64,000 nucleotides of DNA from an uncultured Chitinophaga sp. (GTDB taxonomy: Bacteria > Bacteroidota > Bacteroidia > Cytophagales > Cyclobacteriaceae), in assembly GCA_902168205.1 (NCBI GenBank), contig CABHOK010000003.1, forward strand, positions 186,001 to 250,000, given 5' to 3'. How positions within the stretch are numbered: the first letter of the stretch is position 1; each line of letters opens with the position of its first letter. A program made the translations under genes and the position numbers. Shown piece after piece: positions 53,408 through 61,428 of the stretch. The notes under the pieces are model-generated. The model did no database searches, was not told where the DNA came from, and saw only the letters and a program-made list of their open reading frames with translations.

Positions 53408-54223
53408 TTAACGCCCTGACGATGCCAGCACAACCGTAGAATCAGCAGTATCAAAAGCAGAAGGTGCAAAGCCAGTAAAGAACTTAAAATCTCTCACAAA
53501 ATGAGACTGATCGAAGTAGCCCGACTGATACGCGATCGATGTGAGCGATTCTTCTTTATTGCTTGTCAGGATGAGACTCTTCTGGAAACGGTTTATCTTA
53601 AAGTATAGCTTGGGCGATAGCCCCGTATATTGCAGAAATAATTTTTGAAGATACCGCGAACTTATTCCATAGCGAAAAGCAACGTCCTGTATAGTGTCCG
53701 TGAAGTCTTCATGCTTCATTTCGGTGATTACATTATGAACGAGCTCAAATTTGGAATTTTTCTTTTGAAAAGTATATACCTTCTTTACGAGAAATGCTTC
53801 CAGCAATGCAATTTGCTCACGGAGTAACGATGTGTTCAGTAACTGCTCGTGAAGCTGTCCTATTTCTATACTGTCCAGGGCAGTGAAGTCGGTAACGTGA
53901 TCGTTGAATTGATCTACGTGATCGTTCAATACCATCGATGCCGTGTGCGGATAGAAACGAATGCCGAGCATTTTATTTTTGCCAAGCGATTTGAATCGCA
54001 GCGGCTTAATGATTTGTCCCCACAGCTCAACGCGTGGCGTTGTATTGAATGAATTGTCGCGACCGGTTTGGAAATAACCGTTACCGAGATTGAACATGAT
54101 CTCCATACTTCCTGTAGCACAGGCCATGTCCTGAAATACAACGTCTGTATCGTATTCACACACGTAGAAGCATTTTACAAATGCTCGCAGATGTTCACCG
54201 GGTGTAAATTCCTGATACTTCAT
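53408..54223 (-). CDS. AraC family transcription regulator
   Basis: 271 aa from the ATG at 54223 (MKYQEFTPGEHLRAFVKCFY); the longer start adds 11 residues of unlikely sequence. The N-terminal part (about 1-150) is a DUF6597-like sensor (SMEIMFNLGNGYF). The C-terminal AraC HTH (about 160-260) has two helix-turn-helix units: TIQDVAFRYGISSRYLQKLF and SLTSIAYQSGYFDQSHFVRD, followed by GFAPSAF. The target is not known. It lies in the same direction as a second AraC gene and an SDR gene, with gaps of about 95 and 75 bp. Confidence 0.88.
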   Translation of the reverse strand: MKYQEFTPGEHLRAFVKCFYVCEYDTDVVFQDMACATGSMEIMFNLGNGYFQTGRDNSFNTTPRVELWGQIIKPLRFKSLGKNKMLGIRFYPHTASMVLNDHVDQFNDHVTDFTALDSIEIGQLHEQLLNTSLLREQIALLEAFLVKKVYTFQKKNSKFELVHNVITEMKHEDFTDTIQDVAFRYGISSRYLQKLFLQYTGLSPKLYFKINRFQKSLILTSNKEESLTSIAYQSGYFDQSHFVRDFKFFTGFAPSAFDTADSTVVLASSGR

Positions 54224-54319
54224 ACCGTTTGGATAAAGATAACAATATACCGGCAAATCTAGATGAAGGCACCGGCAATGTCTTGTACAAAACGGAACAC
54301 CCCGAAAAAGAATTCAGAT

Positions 54320-55228
54320 TTAACTAAAAGATTGCCGGAATTCCAGGGGCGACTGACTCGTTTTCTTTTTGAATAACTTGTTAAACGACTGCGGATGTTC
54401 AAACCCCAACTGGTACGCAACCTGCGCAACGGAGAGGGTACTGGTAGAAAGCACTTCCTTCGCCTTTTCAATAAGCTTCTGGTGAATGTGCTGCTGTGCA
54501 TTTTGTCCCGTTAACGTACGCAGCATATCACTTAAATAATGAGGCGATACATTTAGCTGGTCGGCCAGGTATTGCACCGTAGGTAATCCTTTTACCGAGG
54601 GTGTATCGTTGTTGAAGTAAGTGTTCAGTATATCTTCCAGTTGTGTGAGCAGGTCGCTACTCACCGCTTTTCGTGTAATGAACTGGCGCTTGTAAAAACG
54701 GTTGCTATAGTTTAGTAGTAATTCGATTTGTGTTACGATCACATCCTGACTGAACTCGTCAATGGAAGAATGCAACTCATCATCAATGTTGGAAAGTATA
54801 TTGGTGATGATCGTGCGTTCTTTATCCGACAAATACAACGCTTCATGCACCGAATACGAAAAGAACCCGAGGCTCTTGATAGTCTTGCCCAACGGATAAT
54901 TACGAATAAAGTCTGAATGAAACAGCAATGAATAGCCGTAGTACTGCGTTTCATCCGTTACCGCCAGCAATTGATTGGGCGATGTAAACACAAGACCACC
55001 TTCATCAAAATCATAGTAATGCTGCCCGTATCGCATCTTGCCGTTAAGACCTTTCTTATACGACACTTTATAAAAATCAAGCAGGAAAGATGAAGGCAGA
55101 TTTTGCTTCTCGATAGATATAGCCGCATTGTCAACCAAACTTACCAGCGGATGCAGGGGCTTTGGCAACCCCAGCACCCGGTGTAAATCTGATATAGAAG
55201 TGAACTTATAAGGTTCTTCTTTTTTCAC
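54320..55228 (-). CDS. AraC family transcription regulator (with SDR partner)
   Basis: 302 aa. The N-terminal cupin-like ligand-binding region (about 20-180) contains LVFTSPNQLLAVTDETQYYG. The HTH_18 lies at about 195-300: TVQYLADQLNVSPHYLSDML and STLSVAQVAYQLGFEHPQSF, ending SPLEFRQSF. This arrangement next to a short-chain dehydrogenase is a frequent Bacteroidota pair, in which the regulator controls the SDR. The SDR gene lies immediately upstream on the same strand (75 bp). An in-frame internal start is not needed. Confidence 0.88.
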   Translation of the reverse strand: MKKEEPYKFTSISDLHRVLGLPKPLHPLVSLVDNAAISIEKQNLPSSFLLDFYKVSYKKGLNGKMRYGQHYYDFDEGGLVFTSPNQLLAVTDETQYYGYSLLFHSDFIRNYPLGKTIKSLGFFSYSVHEALYLSDKERTIITNILSNIDDELHSSIDEFSQDVIVTQIELLLNYSNRFYKRQFITRKAVSSDLLTQLEDILNTYFNNDTPSVKGLPTVQYLADQLNVSPHYLSDMLRTLTGQNAQQHIHQKLIEKAKEVLSTSTLSVAQVAYQLGFEHPQSFNKLFKKKTSQSPLEFRQSFS

Positions 55229-55302
55229 AGTATAAATATAGTTTTGATTTTACTTATCTGCTGTTTTTTCTTCTCACAGCTCACAGCTCAAAACTCGCAG
55301 CT

Positions 55303-56097
55303 TTACCCCAAAAACGTCTGTGCCATTTGTTTTCTGAACTGCTCATCGCCAACCTGCAGGCGTTGTGCGTAGAGCGTCTTGGCATCTTCACCGGCCACAT
55401 AGCGTAATTTGTCCTGTCCGTCTGTTGCTGCTTCATATACCACTTCGGCAATTTGTTCTGCCGTGCTGAAGGAATCTTCATGTATGGCGCCCATCATTTT
55501 AGATACCCACTGATCATAAGCAGGGTGCGAAGGCATTTCGAGCGAGCGATTCAGGAAGTCTGTTTTTATACCACCGGGTGAAACCGTTTTTATACCGATA
55601 CCAAGTTTGGTTAACTCAAACGTCATGCTTTCGGCCCAGCCTTCCAGCGCCCACTTGGTGGCATGGTATATCGAGCTGAACGGGAAGGTGAGAAGTCCGC
55701 CCATAGACGTTGTGTTTATAAACAGGCCACTTTGCTTCTCGCGGAAGTATGGTATAAATGCCTGTGTTACGCGGATAACACCGAGCAGGTTGGTGTTGAG
55801 TTGTCGCACGATTTGTTCATCTGATATAGCTTCCAGCGGACCGATCAATCCATAACCAGCATTGTTAAATACTACATCAATGTTGCCCGATGCTATAGCC
55901 TTCTGTGCAGTTTCTTTGATTTGCTCCGCGTTGGTGACATCCAGCGGTAGCAGCGTAACGTTCGGTGTACTGCTCAGTTCTTTTTCGTTTTCAGGTTTAC
56001 GCATGGTGGCAATGACTCTCCATCCGCGTGATGCAAATAATTTAGCTGCTGCTTTACCGAGGCCTGTAGAGGCGCCTGTAATAAAAATTGTTTTCAT
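55303..56097 (-). CDS. Short-chain dehydrogenase/reductase
   Basis: 264 aa, the normal classical SDR length. The NAD(P)-binding motif is TGASTGLGKAAAKLF (TGxxxGxG), then NNAGYG, and the catalytic pair is YHATKWALEG (YxxxK) preceded by a serine in INTTSMGG. The RKPENE after strand 2 suggests NADP preference. The enzyme interconverts a hydroxyl and a carbonyl on an unknown substrate in the cytoplasm. The start at 56097 begins MKTIFITGASTG directly. The AraC gene downstream on the same strand is probably its regulator. Confidence 0.9.
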   Translation of the reverse strand: MKTIFITGASTGLGKAAAKLFASRGWRVIATMRKPENEKELSSTPNVTLLPLDVTNAEQIKETAQKAIASGNIDVVFNNAGYGLIGPLEAISDEQIVRQLNTNLLGVIRVTQAFIPYFREKQSGLFINTTSMGGLLTFPFSSIYHATKWALEGWAESMTFELTKLGIGIKTVSPGGIKTDFLNRSLEMPSHPAYDQWVSKMMGAIHEDSFSTAEQIAEVVYEAATDGQDKLRYVAGEDAKTLYAQRLQVGDEQFRKQMAQTFLG

Positions 56098-56369
56098 GAC
56101 TTGTTTTGTATTTTAAGCTTTACATAACAAAAGTCGAAGTACCCCGGCCGAATCGTGTAGCCAAAACGGACCTTGTTGTAGCTGAAATGGAGCGGGGCGA
56201 GGTTGGCCGTTATCCGTTACAGGTTAATCGTTATCCGGAAGCTTGGCCTATGTAGTATTGAGCGTTGAAATGTTCTTTAATTGATATCAAAAACCACGTT
56301 ATTGTGGCGTGTAAATAAGAAGTTGTACCTGCTCAAATAATTGTTTTACAACTTCGTTTAGCTATAGCT

Positions 56370-57926
56370 ATGACTCTACCTAACCTGATGCGATCTGCAA
56401 CTTTCTTTATCTCTATCTTACTTATCCTGTTTTCGTGTACCACGCGGGAACATGACCAAAAAAAGAGACCACTGTTTCCCATTAAGGAATATGGAAAATG
56501 GGGCTTTATTGATGACACCGGTGCAAAGGTTGTTGCCTGTAAATTTGACTATGCCTATCCCTTCTCGGAAGGCATGGCTGCTATACAAGTGGATAGCTTG
56601 TGGGGTTTTATTGATGAGACTGGAGAAATAGTTATACCCCCAAAATATATAACTACCGACTCTAAACATTTTCCTTTCTTCTATGAGGGACTATGCCACG
56701 TGGAGTTTAAGACGGATACGGGTGTAATCAATTTGTTCATCGATAAGCATGATAAGGTAGCATTCGTGTCACCTTACGAGTATTGGCAAACAGGTCCTTT
56801 TCATGATGGACGGGCCAGACTCGAAATCAATGAAGAGATATACTATATCAATAAGTCAGGGAAAATTGTGATAAGAACATACTTTCCTTATGGCGGTCAT
56901 TTTAGTGAAGGATTGGCCAAGCTTTGGACTGGAGATAGTACGATATATATAGATACAACATGTAATGTAGTTGCAGCGTTTTCTGGTATGGGCCATGGCG
57001 ACTTTCACGAGGGGCTCGCTTTAATAACGAATGATCAAAACTATTATATTGATAAAGCCGGTAAGCGCGTTTTTACTACATTCGATTATGGTCTGGTTTA
57101 CGATGATTTCAATGACGGAGTTGCTGCAGCATATGATCGGGGTGATGGAACCGGATTTATTGATCGGACCGGTAATTTTGTTATTCATCCGAAATATGAT
57201 GTAAAGTACGGTGGCTTTCACGAAGACAGATGTGGAGTATTAATTGGAGATGCATGGGGATTTATAAATAAGAAAGATAGTATGGTTATTGCTCCGCGCT
57301 TCGACTATCTATTTGGCTGGTTTACAAATGGCGTTTGTGAGGTAGAGGAAAATTACCTTCGGGGTTATATCGATAAAAACGGTGAGTATATCTGGCGTGA
57401 ACAACCATCGGAACAGTATGGAAAGCGAGATTTGAGTCGGTGGGATTTGGACACACTTGAGACTCGCCAGCCGTTATTTGAACACTTTGATGGCTACTTA
57501 AACTTTGTGAAACAAGGTGCGTTTCGTTATGGTACGCAGTTATCGTTGATACTTGATACAACTGATCTTACCGTATTTAAGGATAGATATTTTGGATACA
57601 AGCTATATCTTATTAATCAGACGAATGCAACAGTGAAGATTCCAGATCGGGACGGAAGATTGAAGCTTGTTCAACAGGCTGTAAATCCGCAGGGTGTTTG
57701 GCAGGATATAGACGTTTTAGCGCGTATCTTTTGTGGAAATAGTTTAGGTGACTATGCCATGCCACCCGCAGGCTATCAGGTTTTCGCTGCACCTTTCTTT
57801 AAAGGATCGTATAAGACGAAGTTTCGTTTTAAGCTTTACCTCGAAGAAAGCGAGTTGTATTCCAACACCTATACCGGCTATATGAACCCGGAACAGTTTG
57901 TTACCGAAGAAACCCCGTTGTGGTAA
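56370..57926 (+). CDS. WG-repeat lipoprotein
   Basis: 518 aa. The N-terminus is a lipoprotein signal (FISILLILFSC, Cys near residue 23). WG repeats dominate about 30-340, e.g. KEYGKWGFIDDTGAKVV, VDSLWGFIDETGEIVIPPKY, GDAWGFINKKDSMVIAP, with the W-G-F-I-D/N core repeated about seven times. The last 170 residues are a different beta domain (TQLSLILDTTDLTVFKDRY) not assigned. WG repeats form a beta-structure for protein interaction and are frequent in Bacteroidota and other surface proteins; no enzyme activity is indicated. It is followed after 41 bp by another secreted protein gene, which may form an operon. Confidence 0.85.
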   Translation: MTLPNLMRSATFFISILLILFSCTTREHDQKKRPLFPIKEYGKWGFIDDTGAKVVACKFDYAYPFSEGMAAIQVDSLWGFIDETGEIVIPPKYITTDSKHFPFFYEGLCHVEFKTDTGVINLFIDKHDKVAFVSPYEYWQTGPFHDGRARLEINEEIYYINKSGKIVIRTYFPYGGHFSEGLAKLWTGDSTIYIDTTCNVVAAFSGMGHGDFHEGLALITNDQNYYIDKAGKRVFTTFDYGLVYDDFNDGVAAAYDRGDGTGFIDRTGNFVIHPKYDVKYGGFHEDRCGVLIGDAWGFINKKDSMVIAPRFDYLFGWFTNGVCEVEENYLRGYIDKNGEYIWREQPSEQYGKRDLSRWDLDTLETRQPLFEHFDGYLNFVKQGAFRYGTQLSLILDTTDLTVFKDRYFGYKLYLINQTNATVKIPDRDGRLKLVQQAVNPQGVWQDIDVLARIFCGNSLGDYAMPPAGYQVFAAPFFKGSYKTKFRFKLYLEESELYSNTYTGYMNPEQFVTEETPLW

Positions 57927-57967
57927 CTAATTGCTTATACTAAAATGTTATCTTTGGTAAGACTCAC

Positions 57968-58942
57968 ATGAGACTATACCGAATCATATTACTTTGTTTT
58001 TTGTCCGTACCTGGCTGGGCACAGATTGATAAAGACTTATCGGCACTATCGAAAGAAGAACATTTACTTCTAACAAGTATAGCGGCTTATGAAGTTGTGA
58101 GGGGAGATACGACAGGTAAACTTCTGCGTTTGTGGCCAGAACGAGAATCATTTTTGGCACTGAGTAAAAAGATGTCAGCGGCAAAGCTTCTGGAATTAAC
58201 ACGTCATGAAAAGCCTATTATAAGATGCCGCGCCTTTGATGCTTTGATTGATGAATATCAAGGAGACGCGCTTTCCCTTGTTCAGGAACATCTGCAAGAT
58301 ACCGCCTCGGTCTACAAGTCTGCTCGTAGCTGCCTGGATATGAAAGGCAAAGTAGGAGATTACTTTGTAGAGGTGTATCAATGGAAGTGTCTTCTTGCGA
58401 AGGATTCTTTGCGCAGCAATAAACTAGATAGCGTTCTTATCTACCAACCCAATAAGTTGCATGCAAGGTATATGGCCATGCACCGAGCTGCAAATGCTGG
58501 TAAATATTATGAACGGATACGGGAAATAGTATTGGAAGGTGATTTTCGCGAAGGCGGCCTTATGGTGCTGGCCAAGTTCAAGAGGGAACAGGATATAGAT
58601 GTTATTTTGAATTGGGATATAGTTAGCACTCCACAGAAGGAGAAATCTATTTTCTGTACTTTTTATGCTATAGCAAAATTTCCGCATCCAGCTTTCTCGC
58701 CATTTCTCCAGCAGAATATTAAAAAGGCTATAGTGGCTAAACCTACTACATCGTGCCGTGGATTATACCTGGCTATCGCTAATTATAATAACAGGGCGTC
58801 ACACGACCTGCTGTTACTTCCGTTTCAAATTGCCGACAAAAGTATGCGAACCGAACATTTGCAAACACTGGCAAGTGCTTTGAAAGAGAACTCTGATCCC
58901 ATCTATAACGACCTTCGGGCGAGGTTGAAAGGATATAAGTAA
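57968..58942 (+). CDS. Secreted helical-repeat (HEAT-like) protein
   Basis: 324 aa. A signal peptide (MRLYRIILLCFLSVPGWAQ) is followed by an all-helical protein with repeated leucine-rich helices (SAAKLLELTRHEKPIIRCRA and FDALIDEYQGDALSLVQEHL), and a HEAT-like pair near 60-110. No catalytic motif or membrane anchor was found. Its position 41 bp after the WG-repeat gene suggests co-expression and a protein-binding function in the periplasm or on the outer surface. Base composition is more AT-rich than that of the T9SS genes. No better assignment is possible by eye. Confidence 0.7.
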   Translation: MRLYRIILLCFLSVPGWAQIDKDLSALSKEEHLLLTSIAAYEVVRGDTTGKLLRLWPERESFLALSKKMSAAKLLELTRHEKPIIRCRAFDALIDEYQGDALSLVQEHLQDTASVYKSARSCLDMKGKVGDYFVEVYQWKCLLAKDSLRSNKLDSVLIYQPNKLHARYMAMHRAANAGKYYERIREIVLEGDFREGGLMVLAKFKREQDIDVILNWDIVSTPQKEKSIFCTFYAIAKFPHPAFSPFLQQNIKKAIVAKPTTSCRGLYLAIANYNNRASHDLLLLPFQIADKSMRTEHLQTLASALKENSDPIYNDLRARLKGYK

Positions 58943-59037
58943 TACGTACAATTGTGTCCTGTATTTCTGCTTCTGCCAGCGCTAATTAGTTTCTTTTAAA
59001 ATAAAAACATTACAATTGCGAAACGATAGCATAGCGC

Positions 59038-59784
59038 ATGAAGATTCAAGTGATAAGCGATTTACACCAGGAGTTCGGGTATACCGAGTTGAGTTTTGCC
59101 GGTGCCGATGTTGTGGTATTTGCAGGTGATGTGAACCTCGGTGTAAAAGGAATCGAATGGATTTTGTCAACAGTCAAGGACGTTCCTGTAGTCTATATTT
59201 TAGGAAATCACGAATGCTATAAAGGCAGTTATCCCAAGACGCTTCGTAAAATAGAAGAGCTATCGCAGAATACAAATGTACACGTGTTGGAGAACCGGTC
59301 GGTTGTGATTGGTGATATAACCTTTCATGGAGCAACGCTCTGGACCAACTTTGAGTTGCTGGGCGACTCACGCGTGAACGGAAGTATATGCCAGGAGAAA
59401 ATGAATGATTACAAAATGATTCGCAGAGATCCTTCCTATTCAAAGCTTCGCTCGGTTGATACGTATGTTATACATCGGTCGTCTATGAAGTGGCTGGAGG
59501 AAAGTCTTGAGTCGTCTTCTACAAGAAAGAATATAGTGGTAACGCATCATGCACCCAGTATACAATCTGTTCCGGAGAAAGATCGAACCAACGTGCTGTC
59601 GTCAGCGTATGCTTCGAACCTGGAGGTAACGATAGTAAAGTATAAACCTGATTTTTGGATTCACGGACACATTCATGAACCGGCAAAATATACCGTTGGT
59701 AACACCACCGTGCTTTGCAATCCACACGGGTATATTGATGAACCGTATAATGGGTTTGATAAAAATCTTATTGTTGAAATGTAG
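59038..59784 (+). CDS. Calcineurin-like metallophosphoesterase
   Basis: 248 aa. All five metal-binding motifs are present in order: SDLHQ (DxH, residues about 8-10), VVFAGDVN (GD, about 29), YILGNHE (GNHE, about 58-61), VVTHHAP (H, about 167) and IHGHIHEP (GHxH, about 210). The enzyme hydrolyses phosphomonoesters or diesters with two metal ions; substrates in this stand-alone group range from nucleotides to phospholipids. No signal peptide, so cytoplasmic. The Imm7-like gene starts 20 bp after its stop. Confidence 0.9.
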   Translation: MKIQVISDLHQEFGYTELSFAGADVVVFAGDVNLGVKGIEWILSTVKDVPVVYILGNHECYKGSYPKTLRKIEELSQNTNVHVLENRSVVIGDITFHGATLWTNFELLGDSRVNGSICQEKMNDYKMIRRDPSYSKLRSVDTYVIHRSSMKWLEESLESSSTRKNIVVTHHAPSIQSVPEKDRTNVLSSAYASNLEVTIVKYKPDFWIHGHIHEPAKYTVGNTTVLCNPHGYIDEPYNGFDKNLIVEM

Positions 59785-59803
59785 TTTTAGGAATTTAAGT
59801 ACT

Positions 59804-60205
59804 ATGAGTGCCCAATTTGTTCTATACAACGGCTGGATTTCAATTTCCACTAGTTCGGATGAACAGTCTTTTGATGAGTTGACGAAAGTAGTGAGTGAGT
59901 TAAATGCATACATTGACTCCCTAACCTTAAAATATCATTTATGTGAGATTCGTACTTTTAATCTGGAACGCATTCTTTTGATAGGAGGCTCCCATAACCA
60001 CGATGTTGGATATAGTGATCAGATTGTCAGGTTACTTAATAAGGTTGCTGAATTGGCTCCTGCCAGTCACGGCGTAGTATACATTCGATGGCCAGATGAT
60101 ATTTTTATAGGGAATGAGTATAAGATATACAAAATGGTAAGAGGGAAGATTACGTTTGAAAGCGATCCCTTCTTTTCTCCATGCCGGCCAGTAATAGAAG
60201 ATTAG
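59804..60205 (+). CDS. Imm7-like immunity protein, orphan
   Basis: 133 aa from the ATG at 59804, 19 bp after the phosphoesterase stop codon; a longer in-frame start would overlap that gene. The start of the protein, MSAQFVLYNGWISISTSS, and the segment GGSHNHDVGYSDQIVRLLNK and ASHGVVYIRWPDD match the Imm7 pattern (GWI near the N-terminus; HG-x-YIRW-DD later). Imm7 proteins neutralise toxins of polymorphic systems. No toxin gene of the Rhs/contact-dependent type is seen in the window, so it may be an orphan that protects from neighbours' toxins. The family call is made by eye. Confidence 0.65.
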   Translation: MSAQFVLYNGWISISTSSDEQSFDELTKVVSELNAYIDSLTLKYHLCEIRTFNLERILLIGGSHNHDVGYSDQIVRLLNKVAELAPASHGVVYIRWPDDIFIGNEYKIYKMVRGKITFESDPFFSPCRPVIED

Positions 60206-60220
60206 TAATTAAAATATAGT

Positions 60221-60703
60221 CTACCTATTACTCCGCGCCTTCTTCCGCTTGCGCCACTGCCATGGAGGCGTTGGGTTTTTAGCTGACCATATTTTTCGGT
60301 GATGGTGTTGGGCCTGGTGTTCTAGGTCGGCCCAGTGTTGGGTTTTGTCGTATTCTTTATAGTGCCATGCTAAACCTGCGCGCAGCAGCGATTCATTTAC
60401 ATTGGTAGTGTCTACTTTTACAATCGCAACGGTGCGGCCGTAGCGGTCTTTCTTGGTAGGTAGAATGGTTACCGATTTACCCGCTATGAGACTTGATATA
60501 TACTCTTTGGCAACGGCACCAAAGTCTTGTCCTTTTTCGGGGCAGTCTACTCCGTGCAGGCGGATCTTCATTTGTTGCTTGTTATCCAGCAGTATCGTAA
60601 AGGTATCGCCATCGGATATCTTTACTACTTTGCCGGTATAGGGTTGTGCGTAGAGTAAAACGTTCGTGAAAAACAGGAACGCAACGAAAAGAGATAAGCG
60701 CAT
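60221..60703 (-). CDS. Thermonuclease (SNase-fold) secreted nuclease
   Basis: 160 aa with a signal peptide (FVAFLFFTNVLLYAQ). The staphylococcal-nuclease fold has its active-site residues: SDGDTFTIL (Ca2+ ligand Asp), RLHGVDCPE (Arg and Glu), and KDRYGRTVAIV (Arg). It hydrolyses DNA and RNA to 3'-mononucleotides in the periplasm or outside. The end has a basic tail (WRKRKKARSNR). It is convergent with the immunity gene (15 bp). Confidence 0.9.
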   Translation of the reverse strand: MRLSLFVAFLFFTNVLLYAQPYTGKVVKISDGDTFTILLDNKQQMKIRLHGVDCPEKGQDFGAVAKEYISSLIAGKSVTILPTKKDRYGRTVAIVKVDTTNVNESLLRAGLAWHYKEYDKTQHWADLEHQAQHHHRKIWSAKNPTPPWQWRKRKKARSNR

Positions 60704-60761
60704 GCAGAGATTCTAAACTATAAAAAATACTAAACGACAGACTTCCATTTTAGTGTGCAAC

Positions 60762-61064
60762 CTACTGCTTTTGTTTCAACAGCTCACTATATATTTCGGT
60801 GGCCAGCCGGGTTAATTGTTTTTCGCGGTTGGTGATGTCGGTGAGGTCGAGGGTTTCGCTTTGTTGGGTGAGGTTGAAATATAGGTCGTGGATGGCATCG
60901 CTCTCCGTATCGAGACCGATGAGGTTCAGAATCGTTTCGCTCAGGTGCAAGTGATAATCGCCCGCACTAAGCCCAAGCGTATTTAACCCGTTGATGAGTT
61001 TGTTGTTGATGAGGTCGTCTTTGATGAGTGAAAGCACGAGGTTGCTATTTTGATTCGGCTGCAT
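60762..61064 (-). CDS. Small helical conserved hypothetical protein
   Basis: 100 aa, all-helical, leucine-rich and acidic, with no signal or membrane segment: NLVLSLIKDDLINNKLINGL and DYHLHLSETILNLIGLDTES, ending in a coiled-coil-like tail ITNREKQLTRLATEIYSELL. No known family was recognised. It follows a nuclease gene on the same strand at 58 bp upstream. The start at 61064 is the first ATG after an intergenic inverted repeat region. It is probably real because it keeps even codon use over its length. Confidence 0.65.
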   Translation of the reverse strand: MQPNQNSNLVLSLIKDDLINNKLINGLNTLGLSAGDYHLHLSETILNLIGLDTESDAIHDLYFNLTQQSETLDLTDITNREKQLTRLATEIYSELLKQKQ

Positions 61065-61133
61065 AAATATTGGCTACTTTGTTTGGTCATGCAATAGTAG
61101 CTACTAATTCTTTCTTTCGGGAATTGCGTAATA

Positions 61134-61191
61134 CGCCATTAAGTTTCGATGATGTCGAATTAAAATTTCGTATTGCGAAACTTTAATGGCG
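61134..61191. repeat. 58-bp inverted repeat with 15/16-bp arms
   Basis: CGCCATTAAGTTTCG (61134-61148) pairs with CGAAACTTTAATGGCG (61176-61191), with only one extra base on the right arm. The 27-nt loop has CGAATTAAAATTTCG, itself partly palindromic. The pairs extend outward as TAC/GTggTA. It could be a remnant of a small mobile element, an attachment-like site or a cruciform-forming signal. Confidence 0.55.
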
Positions 61192-61316
61192 TGGTATACA
61201 ATCGGGAGTAGGTTGCAAAAAAAGTTAGAAATAACCCGTGGCTGATACGCTAAGCTTGTAGGTGGAAATCTCATTCTCTGTTCTATAGCTTATTTTTAGT
61301 ATAGTATATTTTGGAA

Positions 61317-61334
61317 ATATGATGTATATCATAT
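61317..61334. promoter_or_regulatory. Palindrome upstream of the YaaC-like gene
   Basis: ATATGAT-GTAT-ATCATAT is a perfect 7-bp-arm palindrome with a 4-nt spacer. It contains TGAT-N4-ATCA, also a Crp/Fnr-like core, but in a strongly AT-rich setting where such strings arise by chance. It lies 95 bp from the ATG at 61429. Confidence 0.3.
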
Positions 61335-61428
61335 ATTTTAGTAATGATTCCTTGCCCCACCTGATCCAATCTGATCGCCAGCCCACAGGGAGTCTATTCC
61401 ATAATTAATAAAAAATAGGATTGAATGA

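Larger units (their letters stand above)
61065..61428. other. Intergenic boundary region with inverted repeats
   Basis: 364 bp between the divergent small gene (minus) and the YaaC-like gene (plus). It contains a long inverted repeat (61134-61191) and a palindromic operator-like site (61317-61334). From about 61200 on, the sequence is clearly more AT-rich, up to the right edge of the window. No promoter box was found with certainty. Confidence 0.4.

Noticed and set aside
61317-61334. Fnr site in front of the YaaC-like gene
   Set aside because: The core TGAT-N4-ATCA is present, but flanks and spacer differ from the four good sites and the AT-rich setting makes chance palindromes likely; kept only as a weak operator candidate.
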